A stretch of 64,000 bases of DNA from Coleofasciculaceae cyanobacterium (GTDB lineage Bacteria; Cyanobacteriota; Cyanobacteriia; Cyanobacteriales; Xenococcaceae): the NCBI GenBank assembly GCA_036703275.1, contig DATNPK010000053.1, positions 61,101-125,100 on the forward strand, in the 5' to 3' direction. Under the pieces are notes generated by a model. The model saw only the letters and a program-made list of their open reading frames with translations. It had not been told where the DNA came from and ran no database searches. Position numbers and translations under genes: made by a program. The first letter of the stretch is position 1. Every line of letters starts with the position of its first letter. Positions 1 through 10,291 of the stretch are shown here, one piece after another.

Positions 1-2
1 TA

Positions 3-449
3 CAAACAGAAACTAAGCGAGCAATACGCTATGGACGCTATTTAACTCTAGCTTATTTTGATGTCGATAATTTTAAGTTTGTTAACGATCGCTATGGACA
101 TCAACAAGGCGATCAATTATTGTACTTAATCGCCAACACGGTAAAAAAAACCATTCGAGAAACTGATGTGGTTGCCCGTATGGGTGGAGATGAATTTGCT
201 TTATTGTTACCAGAAATAGATTATAAATCAGCACATCTAGCCTTACAGCGTATTCAGAACCAGTTAGTAAATGCTGTAAAAAATCAAAACTTTGAGGTTG
301 GTTTTAGTATTGGTGCAGTTACTTTTGTCTACTTCCCCGATACCACTAGCAAAATGTTAGAACAGGTAGATTCTTTGATGTATCAAGTTAAAAACCATGG
401 TAAAAGTGGATTGAAACATAAATGCTACGCTGAAAGTAAAGAAAGCTAA
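3..449 (+). CDS. GGDEF-domain protein (diguanylate cyclase), 5' truncated by window edge
   Basis: The reading frame is already open at the window start, so only the C-terminal part of the protein is seen. It is a nearly complete GGDEF domain: an FDVDNFKFVNDRYGH segment (metal and base contacts), then RETD, five residues, and an intact MGGDEF catalytic motif. The RxxD five residues upstream of GGDEF is the position of the allosteric c-di-GMP inhibitory site. The known activity of the family is condensation of two GTP to c-di-GMP. The sensor part lies outside the window, so the input signal is unknown. It converges on bioB with a 33-bp gap. Confidence 0.93.
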   Translation, partial: QTETKRAIRYGRYLTLAYFDVDNFKFVNDRYGHQQGDQLLYLIANTVKKTIRETDVVARMGGDEFALLLPEIDYKSAHLALQRIQNQLVNAVKNQNFEVGFSIGAVTFVYFPDTTSKMLEQVDSLMYQVKNHGKSGLKHKCYAESKES

Positions 450-482
450 AAAGTTAGTTCGATGTCAGCTTAATTATTATAT

Positions 483-1514
483 TTAACGTTCAATCAATTC
501 TGATTCTAAAATTGAACCATCAGGATTCTCTAAAACAAAACCAGCATCTTGAATCATGGCGATATCCATACGAGCAGCTTGTCCTGCGGTAGTCAGATAA
601 TCACCGATAAATATTGAATTAGCAGGATATAAACCCATTACCTGTAGCGATCGCAAGTGAACTTCTCTGCCCCCAGCAATTCTAATTTCTTGTTTGGGCA
701 AAATAAACCTGAACAAATTTAAAATCCGCAAGCAACGACGAGGATTAAGCTGATTAACATCCCCTAAAGGTGTTCCGGCAATGGGAATTAAAAAATTAAT
801 TGGTACGCTAGTAACGTCTAACTCCCGTAGAGAATAAGCCAAGTCGATAATATCCTCATCACTTTCATTCATGCCCAAGATACCACCCGAACAAGTTGTA
901 ATGCCTGCTTTTTGAACATTTTTAATCGTGGCTACGCGATCGCCAAAGGTATGGGTGCTACAAATATTTTCATGATGGTCGGCTGAGGTATTCAAATTAT
1001 GATTAACCCGATCGACTCCCACTTCGGCTAAACGTCGAGTTTGCACTTCACTTAATAATCCGAGACAGGCACAGATTTTTAAGTCATGTTTGGTTTTAAC
1101 TGCCTTAAACGCTTCTAACACATTGTCAAATACCGATTCCGAAGGCGATCGCCCAGAAATTGCCATACAGAATGTACCCGCTTGCAAACTAGCTGCTCGA
1201 TCTGCTGCTTGAACGATTTTTTCCTTAGCAATTAAAGGATATTTCTCAATCTCAGCCGCAGAAATTTTCGACTGAGAACAATAATTACAATCTTCTGGAC
1301 ACAAGCCACTTTGAGCATTAAGTAAAAAGTGAAGCCTAACCCGATTTGACCAATAATGATGACGCACCTTATAGGCTGCTGCCAACTGTTCTAGCAATAG
1401 TAAATCAGGGGCATTTAAAATACTTTTAGCCGTGGTGCGGTCAATTAATTCTCCTGATAGAGAAAATTTTGCTATGGCATTGTAGTCAAGATTAGTCATG
1501 CGATCGCTCATCAT
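483..1514 (-). CDS. bioB: Biotin synthase
   Basis: This radical-SAM enzyme inserts sulfur into dethiobiotin in the last step of biotin synthesis. The 4Fe-4S/SAM motif CxxxCxxC lies at about residues 72-79 (CPEDCNYC), followed by the family blocks [29 protein letters not shown] and IAGGRE. Length (about 343 aa) is normal. The frame also opens with a TTG one codon upstream; candidate starts are ATG 1514, 1511 or 1499, and a HIP1 octamer sits between the last two. No clear Shine-Dalgarno decides. An alpha/beta hydrolase lies 210 bp upstream in the same direction and could be a pimeloyl-ester hydrolase, but nothing in the sequence proves that link. Confidence 0.96.
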   Translation of the reverse strand: MMSDRMTNLDYNAIAKFSLSGELIDRTTAKSILNAPDLLLLEQLAAAYKVRHHYWSNRVRLHFLLNAQSGLCPEDCNYCSQSKISAAEIEKYPLIAKEKIVQAADRAASLQAGTFCMAISGRSPSESVFDNVLEAFKAVKTKHDLKICACLGLLSEVQTRRLAEVGVDRVNHNLNTSADHHENICSTHTFGDRVATIKNVQKAGITTCSGGILGMNESDEDIIDLAYSLRELDVTSVPINFLIPIAGTPLGDVNQLNPRRCLRILNLFRFILPKQEIRIAGGREVHLRSLQVMGLYPANSIFIGDYLTTAGQAARMDIAMIQDAGFVLENPDGSILESELIER

Positions 1515-1723
1515 CAATAGAGAACTTTAATTGTTTTACCACGACTAGGCTAGGTCAAATCGAGAGAAAATTTAAAAAAGTGAACGCTACACCAACTTGC
1601 GCACTAAAAAATCAATCAAACCAGACGGCACAACCCAAAACCCATCTGTTCTTGATGCAGTTCTAGACGCAACTGTCTCACTTTTAGCTTTTGCTCAACG
1701 TGTCTTAACCTTAGCTTCGAGTG

Positions 1724-2527
1724 CTATACATATCCATCCAACCATTGTTGAATATCTGCCAAAACCCGATCGGGAATTTCCCAGGGAAAAAGATGTGCAA
1801 CCTGGGGATAACTCTTATACTCACAATTTTTCAAATGCTGCGCTGTTTTCAAACTGGCGTAGGCGGTAATATGACGATCGCACTCCCCCGATAACATCAA
1901 GCAGGGAATATCAATTTGAGCTAAATCCGCTAAACGATTGTAACCCTGTCTAATTGCCGTTGATAAAGCCGTAGTAGCTGCCTTAGAAGTCTGAAAATAA
2001 GCGGGGACTGCTTCTTTAGCTAAATAATGATAAGACTCTGGCTTGTGGTTATTAATTAAATAACGGAAAAGCGATCGCTTGCCAAATGTATCAATATTCC
2101 ATTGCCAAGCAGGTTTGATATAGTTCACCATGCCGCCAATACCCGTAAACAGTAAATCCTGCCAAGTTTCTTGAGGATGACTACTCACGGGATGTGCTGC
2201 CGTAGCAATTAAAATCATGCCGCTAAACCTTTCTGGCTGCGCTATAGCCAATTCCATGGCGATAATGCCCCCCAAAGACCAACCTAATACTAAACAGCGA
2301 TTTATGTGATGTTTATCTAATAAATCAATAATGTCTGGTAAATGATCCTGCATGGTAAAGTTTTGCTTATAGCGACTCTTACCATAGCCACGCAGATCCG
2401 GAGTAATGGTTTGATATTGCCGAGATAAATAATTTGTAAATACAGACATACTTGCAGCGCAACCAGGATGACCATGCAAGCAAAGAATGGGATATCCTTG
2501 TCCTTTAATTTCTGTATTTAATTCCAT
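1724..2527 (-). CDS. Alpha/beta hydrolase, possibly BioH-like
   Basis: A 267-aa alpha/beta hydrolase. The oxyanion-hole HG appears in CLHGHPG near the N-terminus, the nucleophile elbow is GWSLGG with Ser at about residue 84, the acid is in SGECDRH, and the catalytic His is in QVAHLFPWE near the C-terminus. All triad positions are present, so it should be active. It lies upstream of bioB on the same strand, which makes pimeloyl-ACP methyl ester hydrolysis an attractive guess. That is inference from position only; the fold serves many esterases, dehalogenases and peroxidases. No signal peptide, so probably cytoplasmic. Confidence 0.85.
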   Translation of the reverse strand: MELNTEIKGQGYPILCLHGHPGCAASMSVFTNYLSRQYQTITPDLRGYGKSRYKQNFTMQDHLPDIIDLLDKHHINRCLVLGWSLGGIIAMELAIAQPERFSGMILIATAAHPVSSHPQETWQDLLFTGIGGMVNYIKPAWQWNIDTFGKRSLFRYLINNHKPESYHYLAKEAVPAYFQTSKAATTALSTAIRQGYNRLADLAQIDIPCLMLSGECDRHITAYASLKTAQHLKNCEYKSYPQVAHLFPWEIPDRVLADIQQWLDGYV

Positions 2528-2596
2528 ATGTACGGTAACTAATTAAATGACATCAAGACTAATTAATGTCGTCAACATAAACCTAAACAATACAAA

Positions 2597-2670
2597 TCGG
2601 GATGACAGGAATTGAACCTGCGACCTCTGCTTCCCGAAAGCAGCGCGCTACCAAGCTGCGCCACATCCCG
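2597..2670 (-). tRNA. tRNA-Pro(CGG)
   Basis: Read on the minus strand, a 7-bp acceptor stem (CGGGATG with CATCCCG), a D-arm, a five-pair anticodon stem CTGCT/AGCAG around loop TTCGGGA (anticodon CGG), and a T-arm with GGTTCAATTCC give a complete cloverleaf of 74 nt including the discriminator A. CCA is not encoded. It stands alone between the hydrolase and leuB. Confidence 0.96.
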
Positions 2671-2828
2671 CAGTCGCTGTATATGCTAGCATATTTGGCA
2701 ATCTAAATAGACTTTTAGTGACTAATATAAAATATTAAGGAAATTTCTCTTGCGAGATTTATTGGATTTAGAGCTACCGTCAAATGGTAAATTGATAGCT
2801 GTCTGCAACGATATTTAAACTAATTACC

Positions 2829-3914
2829 ATGACCAAACAGCACCGTATTACTTTACTTCCTGGGGATGGTATTGGCCCCGAAATTATTTCCGTAGCGGTA
2901 GAGGTGCTAAAGGCGATCGCATCTAAACACGATCTAGAATTTATCTTCACCGAAGCTTTAATTGGTGGTGCTGCAATTGATGAGACAGGAGAACCTTTAC
3001 CCGAAGCAACTTTAGCTGCCTGTCGTCATAGCGATGCCGTGTTATTAGCTGCAATTGGCGGCTATAAATGGGATAATTTGCCCCGTCAGCAACGTCCTGA
3101 AACAGGACTATTAGCAATGCGTGCAGGACTCGGACTTTTTGCCAACCTTAGACCAGCAACTATCCTGCCTCAATTGATTGATGCCTCTTCCTTGAAGCGT
3201 GAAATAGTCGAAGGGGTAGATATTATGGTAGTGCGCGAATTAACTGGCGGAATCTATTTTGGACAGCCCAAAGGTGTCTTTAAAACCGAGACAGGAGAAC
3301 AAAGGGGGGTCAATACAATGGCTTATAGCGTCAGTGAAATAGACCGCATTGCTAAAGTTGGGTTTGAAACTGCTCAAAAACGCAGTGGCAAGTTATGTTC
3401 GGTAGATAAGGCTAATGTACTAGACGTGTCGCAACTATGGCGCGATCGCGTTACTGCCATGGCACAAAATTACCGTGATGTCGAGTTAAGCCATTTATAC
3501 GTAGACAATGCAGCGATGCAGCTTGTCCGCGCTCCCAAACAGTTTGATACTATCGTTACAGGCAATTTGTTTGGTGATATTCTTTCCGATGCCGCTGCGA
3601 TGCTGACTGGCAGTATTGGAATGTTGCCCTCTGCTAGTTTAGGCAGTGCTGGTACACCTGGAGTATTTGAGCCTGTACATGGTTCAGCCCCAGATATTGC
3701 GGGACAAGATAAAGCAAATCCTTTGGCTCAAGTACTTAGCGCAGCAATGATGTTACGCTACGGTTTAAATGCTCCTGCTGCTGCTACCGAAATTGAAATG
3801 GTTGTTAATCAAGTTTTAGATCGGGGATACCGTACAGGAGATATTATGTCTCCAGGAATGAAAGCAGTAGGTTGTCAAGAAATGGGCGCAGTTTTGTTGG
3901 AATTGATTGGTTAG
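2829..3914 (+). CDS. leuB: 3-isopropylmalate dehydrogenase
   Basis: NAD-dependent oxidative decarboxylation of 3-isopropylmalate in leucine biosynthesis, cytoplasmic. The N-terminal [11 protein letters not shown], the [21 protein letters not shown] substrate segment, [12 protein letters not shown], and the [17 protein letters not shown] metal/NAD block at about residues 243-258 are all as in functional enzymes; [12 protein letters not shown] follows. Length 361 aa is typical. The ATG at 2829 matches the family start. It is monocistronic here, and no leader peptide or T-box was seen upstream. Confidence 0.97.
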   Translation: MTKQHRITLLPGDGIGPEIISVAVEVLKAIASKHDLEFIFTEALIGGAAIDETGEPLPEATLAACRHSDAVLLAAIGGYKWDNLPRQQRPETGLLAMRAGLGLFANLRPATILPQLIDASSLKREIVEGVDIMVVRELTGGIYFGQPKGVFKTETGEQRGVNTMAYSVSEIDRIAKVGFETAQKRSGKLCSVDKANVLDVSQLWRDRVTAMAQNYRDVELSHLYVDNAAMQLVRAPKQFDTIVTGNLFGDILSDAAAMLTGSIGMLPSASLGSAGTPGVFEPVHGSAPDIAGQDKANPLAQVLSAAMMLRYGLNAPAAATEIEMVVNQVLDRGYRTGDIMSPGMKAVGCQEMGAVLLELIG

Positions 3915-4060
3915 ATTTACACAAGGCGATCGCTTTTCGAGATAATACTTTTATTAGCGTTACTTAACTAACAATTCAATCCCCTTGAACCTTAATTTTT
4001 GCTGTCGTAGGTTGGGAAGCGCGATCGCAAAACCCAACACACACGAATATTACACAAGCT

Positions 4061-6355
4061 TTAATTACCTTGCAAAGCTGCTTGCGTTTTTTGGCGATCT
4101 ATTTTTAGAATCAAGACAGCCAACGGCGGTAAACATAAATCTAAAGAATAAGCATGGTTGTGGAATGACCATTCATCAGTCCATTTGCCTCCTAAGTTAC
4201 CCATGTTACTGCCGCTATACTTGCGAGCATCACTATTAAAAATTTCCGTGTAAAAACCTTTTTCAGGAACACCAATACGGTAGTGGCTATGAGGTTGGGG
4301 CGTAAAATTACAGACAGCAATTACAAACTCGTTAGGATCTTTTCCCCGACGGATAAATGCCACGACGCTATGACGATTATCACTACAGTCTATCCATTCA
4401 AAACCTGCTTCTTCAAAGTCTTGACTATATAGTGCGGGTTCGCTCTTGTAAATCTTGTTAAGATCGGCAAAGAACTGTTTCAAGGTTTTGTGACTATGGT
4501 ATTCCAGTAAATCCCAATCAAGATCTGTCCAGACATTCCACTCACTCCACTGGGCAAACTCCATACTCATAAACATGGTTTTTTTGCCAGGATGAGTAAA
4601 CATATAGCCAAATAGACAGCGAACGTTGGCAAACTTCTGCCACTCATCTCCAGGCATTTTGCCAATAATATTACTCTTTCCATGAACGATCTCATCATGA
4701 GATAGAGCCAGCATATAGTTTTCACTATGGTGATACCACATACTAAAAGTAAGATTGTTTTGATGAAATTGGCGAAACCAGGGATCCATGTTGAAGTAAT
4801 CCAACATATCGTGCATCCAGCCCATGTTCCACTTCATGTTGAAGCCTAAGCCACCAGTATAGGTAGGCCAAGATACCATCGGCCAAGAAGTTGATTCTTC
4901 AGCAATAGACAGTACTCCAGGGAAGTAACTAAATAATAGGCTATTGACCTGACGGAGAAAATTAGCTGCTTCAATATTTTCACAACCACCATAATCGTTA
5001 GCAACCCATTCTCCATCTTCACGACAGTAGTTGAGATAAAGCATAGAAGCCACAGCATCTACCCGAATACCATCGATATGATATTTATCAAACCAGAAGA
5101 GAGCGTTAGCTACCAAAAAGTTGCGGACTTCATTGCGATTGTAATTGAAAACTAAAGTTCCCCATTCTTTATGTTCACCCTTTCGAGGATCGGCGTGTTC
5201 ATAAAGATGACTCCCATCAAAAAAAGCTAAACCATGACCATCTTTAGGAAAATGTCCAGGAACCCAATCGACGATTACTCCTATACCATTTTCGTGGCAC
5301 TGATCGACAAAGTACATTAAGTCTTCAGGGTTGCCATAGCGAGAGGTAGGAGCATAATATCCCGTAACCTGATATCCCCATGAACCATCAAAAGGATGTT
5401 CGGCAATCGGCAGCACTTCAATGTGGGTGTAGCCTAGTTCTTTGACATAAGGAATCAGCTTATCGGCTAATTCGTAATAGCTCAAAAAACGAGCTTTCTG
5501 TTTCCATTCTGTAGCAATGATAGGTTCAGCTGGGCCAGAAAGTAATTGAGTCGGTTCATTAGCAGAACCATGTAGCCAAGAGCCTAAATGAAGTTCATAT
5601 ACAGATATTGGTTTGGCTAAAGGATCGCTATGGCGACGCTGTTCCATCCATTCAGCATCGTTCCATTGATAGCTATCAAGATCGGCAACAATAGAGGCTG
5701 TTTTTGGTCTAACCTCTTGTTGAAAACCATAAGGATCGGATTTTTCGTAAATATGTCCTTCCCAATTTTTGACTTCATATTTATATGCTGCACCAAAAGT
5801 TAGTCCAGGAACAAATAATTCCCAAATACCGCTGCTGCCTTTACGCATTTGATGACTTCTGCCAGACCAGCTATTAAAGTCTCCTAAAACCGAAACATTA
5901 CGAGCATTAGGAGCCCAAATAGCAAAATATACTCCAGCAACACCATCTATATTCATAGGATGCGCGCCCAGCTTTTCGTAGATGCGGTGATGATTGCCCT
6001 CAGCAAACAAATGAATATCTAGATCGGTTAATTTGGGCGAGCAAAAAGCATAGGGATCGTAAATTACTCTTTCGCTATCACCTTCTTTAATGCGAAGTTG
6101 ATAATTGGCTAATTGAGAATTTTGAACTACACAAACAAAAAAATGAGGGTTGTGTATCGGCTGCATCGGATACTCAATTCTTTCTTCGGGACAGACTACC
6201 CATGCAGCCGAGGCATCAGGAAGATAGGCACGAATTACCCAACTTTGAACTTTTCCATTCTGTTCATAAGGATGGCGACCTAAAACTTCAAACGGATTAT
6301 GGTGAAGATTGTGGACGATCTGATTGACTTGTTCGGGAGCAATGGTTAAAGACAT
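4061..6355 (-). CDS. glgB: 1,4-alpha-glucan branching enzyme
   Basis: GH13 branching enzyme that makes alpha-1,6 branches in glycogen. An N-terminal domain and a CBM48 region ([16 protein letters not shown]) precede the TIM barrel. The catalytic residues are visible: Asp at about 433 ([10 protein letters not shown]), Glu at about 486 (SIAEES) and Asp at about 554 (ALSHDE). A C-terminal beta domain ends the protein. Length of 764 aa is normal for cyanobacteria. A TTG one codon upstream could also start it. With the GH57/DUF3536 gene 1 kb upstream on the same strand it forms a loose glycogen-metabolism group. Confidence 0.97.
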   Translation of the reverse strand: MSLTIAPEQVNQIVHNLHHNPFEVLGRHPYEQNGKVQSWVIRAYLPDASAAWVVCPEERIEYPMQPIHNPHFFVCVVQNSQLANYQLRIKEGDSERVIYDPYAFCSPKLTDLDIHLFAEGNHHRIYEKLGAHPMNIDGVAGVYFAIWAPNARNVSVLGDFNSWSGRSHQMRKGSSGIWELFVPGLTFGAAYKYEVKNWEGHIYEKSDPYGFQQEVRPKTASIVADLDSYQWNDAEWMEQRRHSDPLAKPISVYELHLGSWLHGSANEPTQLLSGPAEPIIATEWKQKARFLSYYELADKLIPYVKELGYTHIEVLPIAEHPFDGSWGYQVTGYYAPTSRYGNPEDLMYFVDQCHENGIGVIVDWVPGHFPKDGHGLAFFDGSHLYEHADPRKGEHKEWGTLVFNYNRNEVRNFLVANALFWFDKYHIDGIRVDAVASMLYLNYCREDGEWVANDYGGCENIEAANFLRQVNSLLFSYFPGVLSIAEESTSWPMVSWPTYTGGLGFNMKWNMGWMHDMLDYFNMDPWFRQFHQNNLTFSMWYHHSENYMLALSHDEIVHGKSNIIGKMPGDEWQKFANVRCLFGYMFTHPGKKTMFMSMEFAQWSEWNVWTDLDWDLLEYHSHKTLKQFFADLNKIYKSEPALYSQDFEEAGFEWIDCSDNRHSVVAFIRRGKDPNEFVIAVCNFTPQPHSHYRIGVPEKGFYTEIFNSDARKYSGSNMGNLGGKWTDEWSFHNHAYSLDLCLPPLAVLILKIDRQKTQAALQGN

Positions 6356-6542
6356 CAAAGTATCAATATTCAGGTAGGTAATTAAGCAGTGAATTTATTA
6401 AAAGGAATGCTGAGTAAGTATTAGCTAAAGCTAGTTAAAACAACAAAATCATTTTATTGATTTTTGTTAAAGTGTTTGTATGAATACTTTAACTATTTTT
6501 AAGCACAATATAAAGAAATTATTGTTTTTTAGGCAAAGTGGA

Positions 6543-6851
6543 TTAATAAAAAGGAATTATAGTTTTGATTAATTTTCTAATCTGTAACAAAAAGATGAGT
6601 TGCCGAATTTCTGGGTCGATTTGCGGGCTAAAGCGGCTTTGAGCTAATTGTGCCTGAAGCTCTTCATATTCGTTAGCCGACAAAGGTTTTCCATCTATAG
6701 GCGATCGCCCTTCGAGGATAATTTCGGTACGCAGCACTTCTTCTGGTACTTCTTCTATTGGAGGTAAAGCAAGACACAAACCTGGTTGTAACCAGTTGAC
6801 TAATATAGCTACAATAGTGATTTTTCTGGCACTTAACTTAGAAATAATCAA
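6543..6851 (-). CDS. Small exported protein of unknown function, cyanobacterial
   Basis: A 102-aa protein with an N-terminal hydrophobic segment (about residues 10-28) ending in a signal-peptidase-like LCLALPP. It is followed by an acidic, conserved-looking stretch (PEEVLRTEIILEGRSPIDGKPLSANEYEELQAQL) and a hydrophobic, basic C-terminus. I recognise the EEVLRTEIILE-type stretch as recurrent in cyanobacterial unknowns, without a function. The only in-frame start is a TTG directly after an in-frame stop region. It lies upstream of glgB on the same strand with a 187-bp gap, so cotranscription is possible. Confidence 0.7.
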   Translation of the reverse strand: MIISKLSARKITIVAILVNWLQPGLCLALPPIEEVPEEVLRTEIILEGRSPIDGKPLSANEYEELQAQLAQSRFSPQIDPEIRQLIFLLQIRKLIKTIIPFY

Positions 6852-6986
6852 TTTTTAGTTTTATAGTAGCCTAGCTTATCTGACGTGATCTTAATCTTAA
6901 ATTATTTTAGATGCATCAATTATTTTAGATGAATCGATAAACAGAGATGGATTTACCAGCGTTCTCGATAAATACTTAATATACTC

Positions 6987-7199
6987 ATGTCATCTTTAGA
7001 ACAACGTTTAGCTGTTTTTCGTCAACTTCCCCTGAGAGCCCAGCTTGCCACTATTACCTCTTCTAAGGCAAACCAGGTGCTTAGTCAAAAACAAGATTAT
7101 ATTGCTAGTCTTGAACAAATTCACGCAGAATCCTTAGCTGCGGCAACAGAAACAGAAAGGCTGGTTTATCGGCAGGCTAAAGAGCTGTTGGATAGCTAA
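6987..7199 (+). CDS. Small unknown protein, 70 aa
   Basis: A short soluble protein starting at ATG 6987, predicted mainly alpha-helical and charged (SLEQRLAVFRQLPLRAQLA, then a coiled-coil-like EQIHAESLAAATETERLVYRQAKELL). No signal peptide, membrane segment, metal motif or recognisable domain. It converges on the GH57 gene. Its composition and codon use look like the neighbouring genes, so I regard it as real, but it has no functional clue. Confidence 0.6.
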   Translation: MSSLEQRLAVFRQLPLRAQLATITSSKANQVLSQKQDYIASLEQIHAESLAAATETERLVYRQAKELLDS

Positions 7200-7315
7200 G
7201 CTGTAGTTACTTCGAGCGACTAAATTTGTAAGATATTTGAAGTAAAAAAATTATGCGGGCAGCAGGCTTGCTACTCGCTACTTGTTGATTAGATATAGAA
7301 CCTAAAGAATAATTT

Positions 7316-9895
7316 CTAGCTCCAACTGCTAACATCAATCGCTAAGCTTTGCCCTAATTCTAGTAAAGGTTTCATTTGGGTAATATCCCAACGACAGCTA
7401 TTGCGATCTCGACTATGGGGATTGATTAAGCAATTAGGCAAGATGTATTGATGCAGACAGTTAAAATATACCTCCTGTGCTTTGTCTAGTGCCAAGCCGA
7501 GGCGTAGCTGATTCCCTACAGCGATCGCGCATTGGATTCGAGCAGCATCGGCTGATAAAGTCAGGGGATTACCGTCATAAAGCAACCGCCACAATAAACG
7601 CACAATTGTCTGTTCTAAAATTACTTTGACTTCAGGTATGTTCAGCCAACATTCGAGATAGTTCGCCTCAGTCGCAGTAGCAGTTAATTCTGCCAGACAG
7701 CTATCGATAATTGCAGGTTCTTCAATCGCTTTTTCTAAATTACTGGCAGTTTCTAAACAGCGAAAAGATAGAGCTACCTCCGCAGCCACCTTCAATTCTT
7801 GAGGGACGGGCATTTCTTCTCTTTGAAAAGCTGCTAGCATACTGTAGTTCTCGCGATACACCTGAGTATAAAGCTGATCCAAATGTTTTTTGGTTTGAGC
7901 CGTCAACACTCGCACGATCCTTTGTCTTTCTTCAGCAAACAGATGCTGTAGATTAAATGAATGTTCTCCCATTGAACGATTCATGGTCAAGATAACTTGG
8001 GCTGCGCTAGCTTGTTTAATATCGGTAAATAACTGTTGCTTCAATTGCGCATAAGCCAAACGACCATCAAAACTTGTAATGCAGCAGTGAAAATCCCATC
8101 CACCTAAGTGCAGTACTGCAAAAACAAAATGCTTAGTTTCCCAGGTAATTTCCGAGGTCAATTTAATTTGTCCTACAGCAAGAGTCAGAGTTCCCATCTG
8201 CTGTTTTTGATAATCTAGTTGCTCTACTTCGTAGCAATAGATCCGTTCTTGATGAGAATAATTATCGAACAGAGAGCTAATCGCATAGTGAGCAGCTATC
8301 TGTTGTAAACTAACTTGGGAAGGGGTAACCAACTCCTGAAAAATCTTTTTACCGTCACCAAAGGTAGCGACATTACTGGGCGCTTGGGCCAAATAAGCGA
8401 TAAACTTTTGCTTAAGATGAACCCCTGCTACCGCCCCTGCCAATTCCATCGCACGAGCAGCATAACGCAGAATTTGCACTCCTTCTGGACGAGAAATCTC
8501 TTCAAAAAACCAACCGCAACTGGTATACATCAATAGGGCATGACGCTGCATTTCTAAAAGACGCAGGGCATCGATCTTTTCGTTAGCAGATAATTCTTTT
8601 GCCTGATGCCTTTGTAAAAAGCTACTGACGTTATTTGCCGAGCGATCGCTCAAAACTTGAATATATTCATTACGAGCTAACCAGGGATCGCTGAAGAATT
8701 TATTGCCTATCTCTTCGTAAATCGTAATCAGGCGCTCGCGCAGCCAATTCAGTGATTCTCGCAGCGGTCTACGCCATTTTTGATGCCAACCTCCACCACC
8801 AGCGCAACCACAGTCATCTTGCCAGCGAGCGACTCCATGGGCGCAACTCCAGGCGGTAACGGGTTTTAACTCCACTTCCCAGGTCGGAGGACAGATACTG
8901 AGATAGTGAGCGTAGTTAGTTACTGTCCAACCATGGTTGGCAAACTGTTCACTCAAGGCATAGGCTACACACTTTTCTGTGCCGCCTTTGTGATGTCCGA
9001 AAGTTTCACCATCAGTAGCAACGTTAATTAACTGAGAGCAACGGGAATCGCCTTTAACTGCTTGCCTTAATCGATTAGCAAAATTATCAGAGGTATCTAA
9101 AACATCATTAAACCCTATGTCGCGAGAGATTGGGCCGTCATAAAAGAAAATATCAATATAGCGTTTGCCATCTACAAAACAGCGATAGGGACGAGAGGGA
9201 TCGATTTGCTGTCCGCCCACCTGATGCCATTCCGTTTTTGGTTTGCTAGTCGTCGGCATTTGGCGACATCTTTCGGCTTGGGAAGGCGCGAGAATAATAA
9301 ACTTGATGTCTTCTGCGATCAAAGCCTCTAAAGTAGGATAATCTACGGCTGTTTCCGCCAGCCACATCCCTTCGGGATCGCGTCCAAAACGATGATGAAA
9401 ATCTTCTTTTCCCCAGCGAATTTGCGTAATTTTATCCTGCTGGTTAGCTAGAGGCAGAATAATATGATTATATACTTGGGCGATCGCGTTACCATGCCCG
9501 TTCAATCTCTGACTACTTATGCGATCGGCCTCTAGTATTCTTTGGTAAACGGCGGGATCGTATTGTTCTAGCCATGACATTAAGGTTGCGCCGATATTAA
9601 AACTTAAATACTCAAAGTTGTTAACGATCCCCACTAATTCCTGGTTGTCATTTAAAATACGAGCAAAAGCGTTGGGACGATAGCACTCGTGATGAATGCG
9701 TTCATTCCAGTCATGATATGGATGCGCACTGGGTTGCCTTTCAATAGTGTTGAGATAGGGATTCTCTCTCGGTGGTTGATAAAAGTGACCATGGACAGTA
9801 ATGTATATGCCTTGCGCGGTTTTGAGGGGATCGTGCTTTACTTTTGTCTTAATTATCGTGTTTACAGATGAAGGAACTGGTGCAGTAGAAACCAT
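7316..9895 (-). CDS. Glycoside hydrolase family 57 with DUF3536 domain
   Basis: An 859-aa protein. The N-terminal half is a GH57 (beta/alpha)7 barrel: HGHFYQPPRENPY, a WNERIHHECYRPN segment, the nucleophile region GMWLAETA (Glu at about residue 181) and the ATDGETFGHH acid region. The C-terminal half is the DUF3536 type that accompanies GH57 in cyanobacteria. GH57 members hydrolyse or rearrange alpha-glucans. Its position upstream of glgB on the same strand supports a role in glycogen turnover or branching. The exact reaction (amylase, glucanotransferase or branching) cannot be read from the sequence. Confidence 0.9.
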   Translation of the reverse strand: MVSTAPVPSSVNTIIKTKVKHDPLKTAQGIYITVHGHFYQPPRENPYLNTIERQPSAHPYHDWNERIHHECYRPNAFARILNDNQELVGIVNNFEYLSFNIGATLMSWLEQYDPAVYQRILEADRISSQRLNGHGNAIAQVYNHIILPLANQQDKITQIRWGKEDFHHRFGRDPEGMWLAETAVDYPTLEALIAEDIKFIILAPSQAERCRQMPTTSKPKTEWHQVGGQQIDPSRPYRCFVDGKRYIDIFFYDGPISRDIGFNDVLDTSDNFANRLRQAVKGDSRCSQLINVATDGETFGHHKGGTEKCVAYALSEQFANHGWTVTNYAHYLSICPPTWEVELKPVTAWSCAHGVARWQDDCGCAGGGGWHQKWRRPLRESLNWLRERLITIYEEIGNKFFSDPWLARNEYIQVLSDRSANNVSSFLQRHQAKELSANEKIDALRLLEMQRHALLMYTSCGWFFEEISRPEGVQILRYAARAMELAGAVAGVHLKQKFIAYLAQAPSNVATFGDGKKIFQELVTPSQVSLQQIAAHYAISSLFDNYSHQERIYCYEVEQLDYQKQQMGTLTLAVGQIKLTSEITWETKHFVFAVLHLGGWDFHCCITSFDGRLAYAQLKQQLFTDIKQASAAQVILTMNRSMGEHSFNLQHLFAEERQRIVRVLTAQTKKHLDQLYTQVYRENYSMLAAFQREEMPVPQELKVAAEVALSFRCLETASNLEKAIEEPAIIDSCLAELTATATEANYLECWLNIPEVKVILEQTIVRLLWRLLYDGNPLTLSADAARIQCAIAVGNQLRLGLALDKAQEVYFNCLHQYILPNCLINPHSRDRNSCRWDITQMKPLLELGQSLAIDVSSWS

Positions 9896-10291
9896 ATAAA
9901 AGAATACTCTCTAGAATAAATTAGCTTAGATGATAACGATTAACTAGACTGCCGATAGATTAAAGGGCAATATGGACGACCTATTTGTAGTCAAAATCTT
10001 GCTGAAATGTAGCGACTTCATGTACCTTATTTAAACTCAGTTTATTCTCAATCGACTGATTTGTAAGATAAATCAACAAACTTTAAGAAAATAAAATATG
10101 GCAGGTCAAAGATGGGGAACTGAAGCTCGATAAAGCTCGAAAAAGGCGAAAAAATTGCTGGCGGGGTTAAACCAGCAGTGCAGCTATAGATGGGAAGCAG
10201 AATCAAAGCTAAGTAAGAGCGAATAAAGTTAAAATTACTTAATAACCGAGATTAATTTTTTCGTAATCTAACTCATGGCTAAATTTTTATA
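9896..10291 (+). other. 396-bp gap before ribBA; leader with a short hairpin, no recognised riboswitch
   Basis: No ORF of note. A GC-richer patch at 10098-10200 stands out from AT-rich flanks. It contains a repeated AAGCTCGA word (10122 and 10133 region) and a six-pair hairpin TGCTGG/CCAGCA at 10156-10177. The FMN riboswitch expected before some riboflavin genes was looked for and its conserved elements are not evident. It could hold a small RNA or the ribBA leader. Confidence 0.35.

Noticed and set aside
1597..1869. 90-aa frame opposite the hydrolase 3' end
   Set aside because: Its first part looks protein-like but it overlaps the true hydrolase gene for half its length, starts at TTG, and matches nothing known.
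3985..4239. 84-aa frame after leuB
   Set aside because: It mostly overlaps the antisense end of glgB and has no family features.
10098..10200. FMN riboswitch before ribBA
   Set aside because: The conserved riboswitch core could not be found by eye.
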